64,000 nucleotides of DNA, taken from contig NZ_CP139986.1 of NCBI RefSeq assembly GCF_034424175.1, forward strand, positions 806,001-870,000, written 5' to 3'. A program made the translations under genes and the position numbers. Below, one piece after another: positions 1-8,611 of this stretch (positions are counted from its first letter, which is position 1; each line of letters starts with the position of its first letter). The stretch comes from Kluyvera intermedia (lineage in GTDB: Bacteria; Pseudomonadota; Gammaproteobacteria; Enterobacterales; Enterobacteriaceae). Under the pieces are notes generated by a model, which was not told where the DNA came from, did not search any database, and saw only the letters and a list, made by a program, of their open reading frames with translations.

Positions 1-371
1 TTCACCGATGGCAGAGTTTTTATTGTGTCGGGCAGCAGGCTGAAATCCTGGTGATCGATATAGTTCTTCCCCAGCGCCTCCGGTAACGGTGTGCTGGCGA
101 GCTGGTCATAATCTGCAGCCTGCAATTTCGAATCATCACTCAGGTAAACCAGTTGTACGTCCACCGCAGCCGCTTCACCGTCCGCATTGATGTTGGCATC
201 CGGCTCGGTCAGCAACGTAATCGTCACCTGTGAAGACTGGTCAGTTAGTTTGCCGACCTGAATATTCGGGTTTTTGATGATCTGGCCGATTTTTTTAGCT
301 GTTTCACAACCAGTTAAAGCGACGGTGAGCAATGCCACTGCAATCCAGGCACGGCAAAAACGCCTGGTCAT
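1..371 (-). CDS. tssJ: T6SS outer-membrane lipoprotein TssJ (partial, C-terminus beyond window)
   Basis: TssJ is the outer-membrane lipoprotein that anchors the TssJLM membrane complex of type VI secretion by contacting TssM in the periplasm. The reading frame opens with MTRRFCRAWIAVALLTV and a lipobox LTGC near residues 19-22, followed by a periplasmic stretch with VTITLLTEPDANIN and VDVQLVYLSDDSKL, which is typical of the TssJ beta-sandwich. The start overlaps the tagH stop (ATGA). No stop is met before the window edge, so about 123 residues are visible. The frame is open to position 1. Its place after tssBCEFG-tagH fits the usual gene order. Confidence 0.85.
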   Translation of the reverse strand, partial: MTRRFCRAWIAVALLTVALTGCETAKKIGQIIKNPNIQVGKLTDQSSQVTITLLTEPDANINADGEAAAVDVQLVYLSDDSKLQAADYDQLASTPLPEALGKNYIDHQDFSLLPDTIKTLPSV

Positions 372-1657
372 GCTTCCGGCTCCCGCTGTTTTTCACGAAG
401 TACCCGGTCATAGACCTGGGCATACACTTCGTTAAACAGCATCTCAAAGCCCTGCTGGCGGCTGGAAGCCAGCTCATCGTAATAATCGCAGTACATCTGC
501 CAGGCTCCGGCACCATCCAGCGGCTTGCGCAGTTCATGGCTGCGGCGGTACTGCACAAAACGGCGCATCAGGCTCTGCGGCGAGAAGGCGTCCAGCAGTA
601 CGCGCAGCGATTCCACAATAGCGGCGCGGTTGGCTTCTTCGTGATGGCGTATATTGCGCAGGCTCTCGCTGACGGCAGCAGGCGCGGCGAGATGAACCGG
701 GCTTTTACCTTCAGCAAACAGCACGTCCAGCGCGGTGGCGTAGTCTATATTCAGGCGCAGCGGATTATCTTCAAGCGGGCGCAGATGTTTGTCAGACAGG
801 CTGTTGCGGTGCTGCTGTAGCTCAAGCAGGCCTTTAACTGTCGCCTGCAATGTCCTTCCCGCTTCTTCCAGAAAACCATCGGCATCCTCCGTATTATGTA
901 CGCTAAGCGTTCCGCCCAATCCCCGCAGCAACGGGGTGACTGCGAGATGGCGCCGTGCCGCATCTGCCGCTGAAATCGCGTCATCATCGGCATCCTGCGG
1001 ATCGGCATACATTGACGGCAGATCCATAAACGGCGTGTTGATCCCGCCATGCGTGACCGGATCGGACAACGGGGCGGATGGCCGGGCAGGCGTGATAGCA
1101 GCAAGAGAATCATCCCTCGTGGTCAGACTTTCAGTCTGCAGCGCCTGCAACGGATCGGTGGAAAAGCCATTAACAACGGTATCTTCAAGCTGGTGGCGGG
1201 CCGGTATCCCCGGATATTCCGGTGCACCGTCAGTGGATAGCAACGTGTCTGAGAGAATGTCGTGGTTAGAAACAATGGTTTCAGGGGTGGCCATCTCTTC
1301 GTCGTAATGCCGCATCCCGCCCTGGTTTAGATAAACCCGGAGTATCAGATGTCCCGTCTGGATCTCATCGCCCTGGCGTAACTGCACCAGATCCGAGGCT
1401 ACCGTGACTTTGGCTTGGTTTAGCCATAGTGGTGTAGCCAGCGGATGCAGGCAGAATGCTCCATCATGCAGACTGATGGTGAACGCTTTCGCTGGAATAT
1501 CCTGATGCCTGTCCTGAATCGGCCAGTGGCACTCACTGGTGTGGCCCACATCCCCGCCCTGTGTGAACAGACACCGTGCCGAGCGCCCGCTTTCCAGTTC
1601 ACTGCCGTTAACGACATGCAGTGAAAGCGTCTGTTGCCGCGCTTTTCCTTCCGCCAT
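368..1657 (-). CDS. tagH: T6SS FHA-domain protein TagH
   Basis: This is an accessory T6SS protein with an N-terminal forkhead-associated domain, usually linked to threonine-phosphorylation control of the apparatus. The first about 100 residues have the beta-rich FHA pattern, but the usual GxxIGR core is replaced by GGDVGH, so phosphothreonine binding may be weak. The C-terminal part ends with the tract FNEVYAQVYDRVLREKQRE, shared by TagH-type proteins. I chose the ATG at 1657 because a GGAG lies six bases upstream; an upstream ATG at 1669 lacks a well-placed ribosome site. It follows tssG by a short gap and overlaps tssJ. Confidence 0.8.
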   Translation of the reverse strand: MAEGKARQQTLSLHVVNGSELESGRSARCLFTQGGDVGHTSECHWPIQDRHQDIPAKAFTISLHDGAFCLHPLATPLWLNQAKVTVASDLVQLRQGDEIQTGHLILRVYLNQGGMRHYDEEMATPETIVSNHDILSDTLLSTDGAPEYPGIPARHQLEDTVVNGFSTDPLQALQTESLTTRDDSLAAITPARPSAPLSDPVTHGGINTPFMDLPSMYADPQDADDDAISAADAARRHLAVTPLLRGLGGTLSVHNTEDADGFLEEAGRTLQATVKGLLELQQHRNSLSDKHLRPLEDNPLRLNIDYATALDVLFAEGKSPVHLAAPAAVSESLRNIRHHEEANRAAIVESLRVLLDAFSPQSLMRRFVQYRRSHELRKPLDGAGAWQMYCDYYDELASSRQQGFEMLFNEVYAQVYDRVLREKQREPEA

Positions 1658-1681
1658 ATCATGCTCCATAATAGTTATATT

Positions 1682-2776
1682 TTACTCCCTGACTCGGATG
1701 GTGACTGAGGGATGTTCTCCCGGATCGCCGAGAAATGACGTCCAGCCTAGCAGTGCGCTCTTGTTATCACCCAGCCGCATGGTGCTCACCTGTTCCGGCG
1801 CCAGCCCCAGGTACAAATCCCAGGCAAGCTGATCGCGCAGGACGAAGGAGACAAACATCGCCAACGACAGAAAGTTTTCTCCTGACGGCAGGAACGAGAG
1901 AAATTGTTTACGACTCAGGTTGTTAATGCTTAACTGAAATTTACCGCTGAGATCGGGAACACTCGTCCCGAGGACAAAATTGCCTAGCACCGATCGACAG
2001 GCCAGTTTTTCGCCATTTTTAATCGTGTAACATCCGAGACTGTTCTGCTGATCTGGCTCAATTTCCACCATCCGCCGCTGCCAGTTTTGCAGCGTCACAT
2101 CAGATAAATTTAAATCGAAACAGTGAGCGACCAGCGAGCAGACGATCTCCGGTGAGCGCCCCGGATTCGCCAGTATTCCGGCGTAGGCCAGCATTTTGCT
2201 GTGATTAATTGCCAGGCGGTCGCGAAGCTGGCGGTGGCCCAGCCCAACCAGGGAATACATCCGCTGTGAGAACGAATCCACGCCGCCGTTACGGAAACTG
2301 ACGTGGTAGCGGTACTTACGCCAGATATGCCAGACAAACTGTGTCAGGCGATGGCTGAACATATCCAGAAAATCGCTAACCGGACTTTGCTCGTGCACGG
2401 ATTTCCAGGCCAGATGATCAAGGTAATAACCTGGCAGGGGAGACTGGCTACCCTGTAGCCCCATAAAGGTGGTGGTCACCCGGAATTGCCCGGAGGTATC
2501 CTGCTCCAGCGCGCTGATATCACTTACCGGAAACCCCAGGCTGGCATCAGCCTGGAAACGAATGGTCTCTTGCGCCGGAGGGGTATCCAGCGATAACTCC
2601 GGTGTTTCGCCGCCCTCTGATGCCAACTGGTGCAGTAGTTCGGAGAGAGCGAAAAAATTACAGGCACGGGCGTTCTGAAGAAAACTCTCCCGTAACGTGT
2701 TTTGTTCATCCTGTACCGGAGCATCGTCCGGACTCAGATGAGGGGGTGTTGCCCGGTTCTTTCCGCCCATTTCCAT
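1682..2776 (-). CDS. tssG: T6SS baseplate subunit TssG
   Basis: TssG (VasB/ImpH family) forms the baseplate wedge with TssE, TssF and TssK. The 364-residue product carries the family-typical stretch FMGLQGSQSPLPGYYLDHL at about 107-125, then FSHRLTQFVWHIWRKYRY, and a C-terminal LGWTSFLG. Length agrees with the family. The start lies inside the 3' end of tssF (43-base overlap), which suggests translational coupling; a second ATG six bases in (2770) has slightly better spacing to a GGAG and could be the true start. Confidence 0.9.
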   Translation of the reverse strand: MEMGGKNRATPPHLSPDDAPVQDEQNTLRESFLQNARACNFFALSELLHQLASEGGETPELSLDTPPAQETIRFQADASLGFPVSDISALEQDTSGQFRVTTTFMGLQGSQSPLPGYYLDHLAWKSVHEQSPVSDFLDMFSHRLTQFVWHIWRKYRYHVSFRNGGVDSFSQRMYSLVGLGHRQLRDRLAINHSKMLAYAGILANPGRSPEIVCSLVAHCFDLNLSDVTLQNWQRRMVEIEPDQQNSLGCYTIKNGEKLACRSVLGNFVLGTSVPDLSGKFQLSINNLSRKQFLSFLPSGENFLSLAMFVSFVLRDQLAWDLYLGLAPEQVSTMRLGDNKSALLGWTSFLGDPGEHPSVTIRVRE

Positions 2777-4587
2777 GACTCCTGGCTTTCCGTGTTAACA
2801 ACGGTGAGCATGTGGAATGAATTGACGCTGGCATATAGCGACAGGAAGTGCGACAAAACTGCGCCTAGCAGGTACATCTCTCCTTCACAAACAAACGGCC
2901 CCGGATGGATATACAGGGTGGACGCCAGACCGCGTACCGGTATCCCGGTAAATAGGCGATCAACAGGTTTGGTTTCCAGCTGTTCAATGGCGTCCAGTTT
3001 CTGCTGTGACAGGCGAGCCATCTGCGGATGATGAATGGCGTGGCGATCAAAATTGGCGATGACCTGTTTGAGCGCATCAGCATCCAGCAGTGACAGATAA
3101 TTTAGGTTCATGGCGGACAGCAGGGACCAGTGCAGGCTGCCGTCTATAACTGGCCAGAGTGGCGGCGTGGGGCGCGTGATATTGCGAAATGATGCCACTG
3201 CTGCGTTTTTACCAGTTGTACCTGTGATGTCACCAGGCAGGAGCTGTACCGGCAATTCACGGTTGGTACAGGTCAGCGATACTGAGACCACTTCATTATT
3301 AAGCAGTGAAGAATCCGGGTGGCTGCCATCGGCATGGATAAAAGCCAGGGTATGATCAAAGCCCCGGTAAAACAGCGAGGTCTTTGTCCGGTGCTGCCAG
3401 TAAACTACTTCTCGTTTACGGCTGTATTCCATCTGGTGGCTAAAGCTTTCAAAGGCAGGCCACTGACGTACAGAAGGTGTGGTAACGTGTTGTCCAAACT
3501 CTTTTTTTCTGAATATATCCTGCGTCTGGCTCACCACACTGTTAACCGAAAAAATGTCGTAATGATCTGGATAGTGGCGGCTGGGTATCAGGGGATAATC
3601 TGCCCGCTGGTGATCCAGTGTAATCGCTTCGGCATGATGGAAAAAAAGATTAATGGCGGGCGCACAGTATAAGCGCAGGGAGCCGCGGTGTAGCTGGAGA
3701 TCCACTGGTAAGGGACGCGAAAAACGCAGCCGTAGAGTGAAACGGTTCTCCTTCAACCCGGCTGGTAGTGCTGGAATGCCACAGACATCGAAAAAGAGAA
3801 AACTGTCGGCGTAGCAGAAAAACTCCTGGAGAATGCGGTAGCCGCTGTGGACATTACCGGGCCAGGGGAGCATGGCATCCTCTGACTCAAATCCCACAGC
3901 TTTCAGCATAAAGTCAGGCATGGGGATCGACTGTTCGCCCGTAATCAACTCTGCGCCTTGTAAATATTCGCAAAACCACAGATAAAGCTGATAGCGGGTA
4001 TAGTTATCGTCGTTGCCCAGCCAGAAACGCAGCTTGTTCAGATCCAGGGTGGTGAAATCTGTACCCGGTGCGACGGCAAATGTAATATCAATGATGCCAT
4101 GGCGGGGCGTACTGCGATCCTCAACCTGATCCAGTTGAACGGGCAGCAGCCAGATATCCCGGCAGAGAGTGAAAGTACAGGGCGGGGCTACATCGTGCTC
4201 GTTGCCGGAATAAGTAGACAAGACCTGGTTTCCCTGACTCCCCTTTGCACTGATTGTGAATTGTTCGTTACGAGGGATGCATACTGGCACAGATGTTTTG
4301 TCCATATCCGGACTGTATTCAATCAGCGTCATCGATGGAACCGGGCGTAAATAATTGGGCCACAGCATTTTGATCAGGCCGTGTGTCAGCTCAGGAAACT
4401 CATCCTCAATTTTCTGGCGCAGATTGCCGGTCAGAAATGCCACGCCTTCTAGCAGACGCTCGATGTCCGGGTCGGCCCCTTTTTCAGCCAGAAACCGGGC
4501 CAGATGCGGTTTTTCGGTCGCCAATTGTTTGCTTAACTGCCGAAGGTAATTCAGTTCCTGCCTGTAATAGCGCTCTTCAAATTCCAT
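2734..4587 (-). CDS. tssF: T6SS baseplate subunit TssF
   Basis: TssF (VasA/ImpG family) is the large baseplate wedge protein. The start was placed at MEFEERYYRQELNYLRQL because this is the conserved family N-terminus; upstream codons of the longer frame look non-coding. The product is 617 residues, the usual size. Typical motifs include KPHLARFL, FPELTHGLIKMLWPNYLRP near residues 65-83, and near the C-terminus LSLYASVNSFHMLTV. It sits between tssE and tssG on the minus strand and overlaps tssG. Nothing in it looks damaged. Confidence 0.92.
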   Translation of the reverse strand: MEFEERYYRQELNYLRQLSKQLATEKPHLARFLAEKGADPDIERLLEGVAFLTGNLRQKIEDEFPELTHGLIKMLWPNYLRPVPSMTLIEYSPDMDKTSVPVCIPRNEQFTISAKGSQGNQVLSTYSGNEHDVAPPCTFTLCRDIWLLPVQLDQVEDRSTPRHGIIDITFAVAPGTDFTTLDLNKLRFWLGNDDNYTRYQLYLWFCEYLQGAELITGEQSIPMPDFMLKAVGFESEDAMLPWPGNVHSGYRILQEFFCYADSFLFFDVCGIPALPAGLKENRFTLRLRFSRPLPVDLQLHRGSLRLYCAPAINLFFHHAEAITLDHQRADYPLIPSRHYPDHYDIFSVNSVVSQTQDIFRKKEFGQHVTTPSVRQWPAFESFSHQMEYSRKREVVYWQHRTKTSLFYRGFDHTLAFIHADGSHPDSSLLNNEVVSVSLTCTNRELPVQLLPGDITGTTGKNAAVASFRNITRPTPPLWPVIDGSLHWSLLSAMNLNYLSLLDADALKQVIANFDRHAIHHPQMARLSQQKLDAIEQLETKPVDRLFTGIPVRGLASTLYIHPGPFVCEGEMYLLGAVLSHFLSLYASVNSFHMLTVVNTESQESWKWAERTGQHPLI

Positions 4588-4591
4588 TTTG

Positions 4592-5008
4592 CTACTCCAC
4601 CCGATAATGCTGACTGCCGTCCGGCGCCATATCAAACTCAAGCACATCGTCAATGCCGTTAAATGTCACCCAAGCTGTGATATGGAACGTGATTTCATGA
4701 GGGCTTGCCGCCAGAGGAAGTTCCGCCCGAACTTCAGCGTGTGAGATTCTGGGTTCATAACACTCAATGCACTGTACGATGGCCCGGCTCATGGCGATGC
4801 GATAATTATCAGACCCTTCAGGCTCTTCGATGCCCAGTTCCGGGGTGCCCCGACAACTGCCGGAGCGGGTGTTCAGGATATTTCGCAGGCTGTGGCGAAT
4901 GGACTGCCTGAATGCCTCTATATTACTGACCCCCCGCCAGTTTCTGGCAGGAGGTTTTTCCAGACGCTCAAACAGCGATCCGGCAGGCCTTTCGCGCTCA
5001 GGTATCAC
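4592..5008 (-). CDS. tssE: T6SS baseplate protein TssE (gp25-like)
   Basis: TssE is the small gp25-like lysozyme-family protein that nucleates sheath assembly on the baseplate. The 138-residue product shows the N-terminal SLFERLE motif, the SIRHSLRNILNTRSG tract around residues 36-50, and ISHAEVRAELPL further on, all typical. It begins with GTG, overlapping the tssC stop (GTGA), so translation may depend on ribosomes arriving from tssC. That matters because tssC is frameshifted just upstream. It ends four bases before tssF. Confidence 0.9.
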   Translation of the reverse strand: MIPERERPAGSLFERLEKPPARNWRGVSNIEAFRQSIRHSLRNILNTRSGSCRGTPELGIEEPEGSDNYRIAMSRAIVQCIECYEPRISHAEVRAELPLAASPHEITFHITAWVTFNGIDDVLEFDMAPDGSQHYRVE

Positions 5009-6476
5009 TTGTCTAATCGCCCGACTAAGGACAGCTCAAATGACGCACCCATATATTTAAAGTGGGGTCTTGCGGAAATCGCCACCTGATACCAGCCAGG
5101 TTCGCCGTCCACGTCCAGAACCTCAACTTTAGCACCACGCAGGGGCTTACGGCTGCGGACGTCAGCAGGCGGATTCTCTTGGTCAGCGACATACTGGCGG
5201 ACCCAAATATTAAGTTCCCGCTCAAGGTCACTTCTCTCTTTCCACGATCCAAGCTGCTCGCGTTGCAAAACTTTAATGTAGTGTGCGAGGCGGTTGATAA
5301 TGAACAGGTAAGGTAGTTGTGTACCCAGTTTGTAGTTTGTTTCGGCATCTTTGCCCGGAAAATGCTTGGGTTTCTGAACCGAATTCGCGGAGAAAAAGGC
5401 GGCGTTATCGCTTCCCTTGCGCATGGTCAGGGTGATGAACCCCTCTTCGGCCAGTTCAAATTCACGGCGGTCGGTGATCAGCACCTCTGTTGGGATCTTG
5501 GCCTGAATCTGCCCATTGATTCATACAGATGTACCGGTAGATCTTTTACCGCGCCGCCACTCTGTGGCCCAATAATATTAGGCGCCCATCTGTACTTCGC
5601 GAACGAGTCAGCTACATTACTGGCCAGCATCCATGCGGTGTTGCCCCACAGATAATGTTCGTGGCTGTGGCTGACATCTTCAGCGTAGTTGAAACTCCTG
5701 ATGGGGTTTTCGGTGGCGGAATACGGTTGGCGGAGCAGAAAACGCGGTGCGGTCAGCCCCAGGTAGCGAGAGTCTTCAGAATCGCGCAGGGCGCGCCATT
5801 TTGTGTAGGCCGGGCTTTCAAAGATGGCATAAAGATCTTTGATATTTGGCAATTCAGTCCAGGAGTTTAGTCCCATAAATTCCGGCGATACGGAAGACAG
5901 GAATGGCGCATGAGCCATAGCGCCGACGGCACTGACATAGTTCAGCAGCTTCATGTCCGGCGTGGTATTTTTGAACTCATATGCACCTAGTACTGCTGCA
6001 ATAGGTTCGCCGCCGAATTGGCCAAATCCGCTGGAATAAACATGCTTATAGAAGCCAGACTGAGTGATTTCTGGTGCGAATTCGAAATCGTCCAGCAGCT
6101 CTTCCTTGGTGACATGCAGGATATTAACCTTAATGTTTTCACGAAAATCAACGCGATCCACCAAGGCTTTCATTGAACGCCAGAATGATTCTAATTGCTG
6201 AAACTGAGGGGCGTGAATAATTGCATCCATCTGACGGCTGATACGGGCATCAATGTCCGCAATCATGCTATCCACGGCCAGTTTGTTTACGGGTTCTGCT
6301 GGCGAGCTGGATTGCAGGAGGCTCGCAACAAAAGCCGTTACGCCCTGGCGAGCAATATCATAACCGTCAGCGCCGGGCTGGATACGGGTTTGCGCCATGA
6401 TTTCATCAAGCAGCGACGGAGCATGGCTTCCCTGTTCAGTGCGGGCGGAAACAAGTTCTTCTTCCTGTAAAGACAT
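5005..6476 (-). pseudogene. tssC: T6SS contractile sheath large subunit TssC, frameshifted
   Basis: TssC with TssB builds the contractile sheath. The first frame (6476 down to 5478) encodes 332 residues of normal TssC, including MDAIIHAPQFQQLESFWRS and LPVHLYESMG, then runs out of frame as RFRPRSQQRC and stops. The conserved continuation (QIQAKIPTEV, LITDRREFELAEEGFI, then to RLDK) is intact in the neighbouring frame down to 5005. The break lies at 5511-5516, where ATGGGCAG should read ATG GGN CAG, so one base is missing. Joined, the protein would have about 490 residues, the family length. It is either a true inactivating deletion or a sequence error; all other codons look healthy. Confidence 0.9.
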
Positions 6477-6754
6477 ACTGAAAATCCTTGTGTTGATCTG
6501 TATTTCTGGTGCCAGGTTTCACTGTCAGTAGAACATCTTCCGCCAGTGTGGCTTCATCTGCTGGTACCTGTTGGTATGGATGATTTCATCCATCAGACAT
6601 CCGATCTTCTGGTAAAGAGCCGCGATCAATACAACTCGTGTTGTTGTCGCCGATCTTGCTGATACATAACCGGAATCACAGCCAGCGTGATTGCGTCATC
6701 GGTTCTGCTGGTGTCTTCCCGCAAGCTCATACCTAGATTCCTGAAAAACAGTGG
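6477..6754 (-). pseudogene. Decayed second TssC-like fragment between tssB and tssC
   Basis: tssB and tssC are normally adjacent, but here 278 bases separate them. Read on the minus strand, about 6481-6650 yields LIAALYQKIGCLMDEIIH followed by NRYQQMKPHWRKMF and a stop. This resembles the TssC segment IADIDARISRQMDAIIH and QFQQLESFWRSMK in the intact copy. A short upstream frame, MSLREDTSRTDDAITL, starts at 6730 in another phase and stops early. I read this as the remnant of a TssC paralogue broken by frameshifts. The similarity is short, so a chance match is possible. Confidence 0.45.
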
Positions 6755-7258
6755 TTACTGGTTTTCTGCCTGGCTGATTTCTCGCAGTAACTGTTCGCGG
6801 GACTCTTCATTTTCCAGCAATGCCTGAAGCTGGGCACGAAATGCAGGCAAATTACCCAGCGGGCCTTTTAATGCTGTCAGCGCTTCACGTAGCTCCAGCA
6901 ATTTGTTCATCTCCGGCACCTGTTTTGCCACACTGTCCGGTGAAAAATCGTTGAGAGATTTGATTTCCAGCGAGACGTTCATCTCATCGTCATCTTTTGC
7001 GTCGTCCTTCAAAGCAGCCGGAACTGCAAAATTCAGACTAATAGCCGCTTCTGCCATTACTGAATTGAATGAGTGCTTGTCGATTGAAACCATCTGGCGT
7101 TCATCAAGTGGTGCTGTTTCCTGTGAATTACCGGTATCACCCACTATTAGCATATTGAGGGGTAATTCCACCTCAGAGGGCTCACCGTCAGTTTTAGGAA
7201 CGTAAGAAATATTAATGCGTTCTTTAGGTGCTACGCTACCGTTGTAATTTTTGCTCAT
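6755..7258 (-). CDS. tssB: T6SS contractile sheath small subunit TssB
   Basis: TssB (VipA) pairs with TssC in the tail sheath. The product begins MSKNYNGSVAPKERINISYV and contains VELPLNMLIVGDTG, the LDERQMVSIDKHSFNSVM stretch near residues 55-72 and the acidic DDEMNVSLEIKSLNDFSPDSV segment, all family hallmarks. The C-terminus is helical, ending LLREISQAENQ. I used the ATG at 7258 (GGA eight bases upstream) rather than the ATG at 7267, which has no ribosome site. It is the first gene of the minus-strand tss operon and is divergent from hcp. Confidence 0.92.
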   Translation of the reverse strand: MSKNYNGSVAPKERINISYVPKTDGEPSEVELPLNMLIVGDTGNSQETAPLDERQMVSIDKHSFNSVMAEAAISLNFAVPAALKDDAKDDDEMNVSLEIKSLNDFSPDSVAKQVPEMNKLLELREALTALKGPLGNLPAFRAQLQALLENEESREQLLREISQAENQ

Positions 7259-7881
7259 AGAAATCATCCATCAGATTACGTTGTGTGTTCTGCATCTCCG
7301 TACAGGCCATGGAACAATGGAATGCCGTGCGATTAAAAAATCTGGTAATCATTTTACGCGTAGATTTTTTTTTGAGAAGCTCTTTTTTCAAATTAAATAC
7401 AGGAGTATTCTTCTTTCGTGTTATTTTTAAAGAAATTACTCAATACAGTAAGGAATAACTTAACGGAGATTTTGTTGAGTGGTCTAGTTGTGTAATTCAT
7501 TGATTAATGTGTATTTTTTTGTTGGCCGCCCAAGATCTGATTTTGTTTTTATTTAAGCGATGAAGTTATTGCTTTGTGGTGATTGGCTTGATGAATGATA
7601 TCCTTCGGTAAAATTAAGAAGATGAATTGATATTATATATACTCATGGGTGAATATTGTCGTGGTTTTATATAAATGAATTCTGATATGTGTTGTAAATA
7701 TATTGGTGCGTTATTCAGTTATTGCGTGAATATTGTTGTATCTACTCGTTGTACAGTTTTATTGCCATGTTAAGGGAGCTTAAACTATAGGATTTATCAT
7801 GTAGTCCGCATGTTTTATCTGTCGGAAATATTTCGGCAGAGGTATGTAAGAAGTCGTTAATCACTAACAAGGAGTTTATAA
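7259..7881. promoter_or_regulatory. AT-rich divergent regulatory region between tssB and hcp
   Basis: This is 0.6 kb without a convincing gene, markedly richer in A and T than the flanks, with runs such as GATTTTTTTTT near 7364 and many short stop-laden frames. It must hold the promoters of the leftward tss operon and the rightward hcp operon. The composition is what H-NS-silenced horizontally acquired promoters often show; that is inference. An AAGGAG ribosome site precedes hcp at 7869-7874. I could not place a -35/-10 pair or a sigma-54 site with confidence. Confidence 0.6.
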
Positions 7882-8400
7882 ATGCCTACACCGTGTTACA
7901 TCTCAATTACGGGGCAAACCCAGGGAAATATTACCGCTGGTGCATTCACCGCAGATTCAGTCGGCAATATCTATGTGCAGGGCCACGAGGATGAAATGCT
8001 GGTACAAGAATTCCAGCACAACGTGACTGTACCAACCGATCCGCAATCCGGGCAACCCAGTGGCCAGCGTTCGCACAAGCCGTTCATTTTTACCGTGGCG
8101 TTGAACAAAGCCGTGCCGCTACTGTACAACGCACTGGCTTCCGGTGAAATGCTGCCAAAAACCGAGCTGCACTGGTGGCGTACCTCTGTTGAAGGCAAAC
8201 AGGAGCATTATTTCACCACCCGCCTGACGGATTCGACAATTGTGGATATGAAGCTTCATATGCCGCACTGCCAGGATCCTGAAAAGCGCGAGTTCACGCA
8301 GTTGCTCGAAGTTTCACTGGCTTACCGCAAAGTTGAGTGGGAGCACGTCAAGTCAGGTACTTCTGGTGCTGACGACTGGCGTGCGCCGCTGGAAGGGTAA
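7882..8400 (+). CDS. hcp: T6SS inner tube protein Hcp
   Basis: Hcp hexamers stack into the inner tube propelled by the sheath, and they also chaperone small effectors. The 172-residue product starts MPTPCYISITGQTQGNI and has the GNIYVQGHEDEMLVQEFQH segment, the HKPFIFTVALNKAVPLLYNAL stretch (split here at residue 70-90) and a tail LEVSLAYRKVEWEH, all diagnostic. A strong AAGGAG lies eight bases before the ATG. It heads the plus-strand cassette and is followed by a terminator-like hairpin, so high Hcp expression may be uncoupled from vgrG. Confidence 0.95.
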   Translation: MPTPCYISITGQTQGNITAGAFTADSVGNIYVQGHEDEMLVQEFQHNVTVPTDPQSGQPSGQRSHKPFIFTVALNKAVPLLYNALASGEMLPKTELHWWRTSVEGKQEHYFTTRLTDSTIVDMKLHMPHCQDPEKREFTQLLEVSLAYRKVEWEHVKSGTSGADDWRAPLEG

Positions 8401-8408
8401 GTATCATC

Positions 8409-8441
8409 AGCATCCTGCTTTTGCGGGATGCTGTTTTTCTT
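8409..8441 (+). terminator. Rho-independent terminator after hcp
   Basis: The stem AGCATCCTGC / GCGGGATGCT (one G-T pair) with a TTTT loop is followed by GTTTTTCTT. It lies nine bases after the hcp stop and would attenuate transcription into vgrG. Confidence 0.8.
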
Positions 8442-8611
8442 GGGAGTGGGCAACAAAAACAGTGTCAGTAAGGGGTTACGTTTTCACGGGAGATGGTGGA
8501 TGCCGGAAACTGCGGTAGTACCGAGCCTGAAAGCAAGTGTAACACCGTACTGTCATTCGCCGCTGTTAGACAAAGGCGATTTCATTTCCCTGTTAATTCA
8601 GGAGGTTATTA

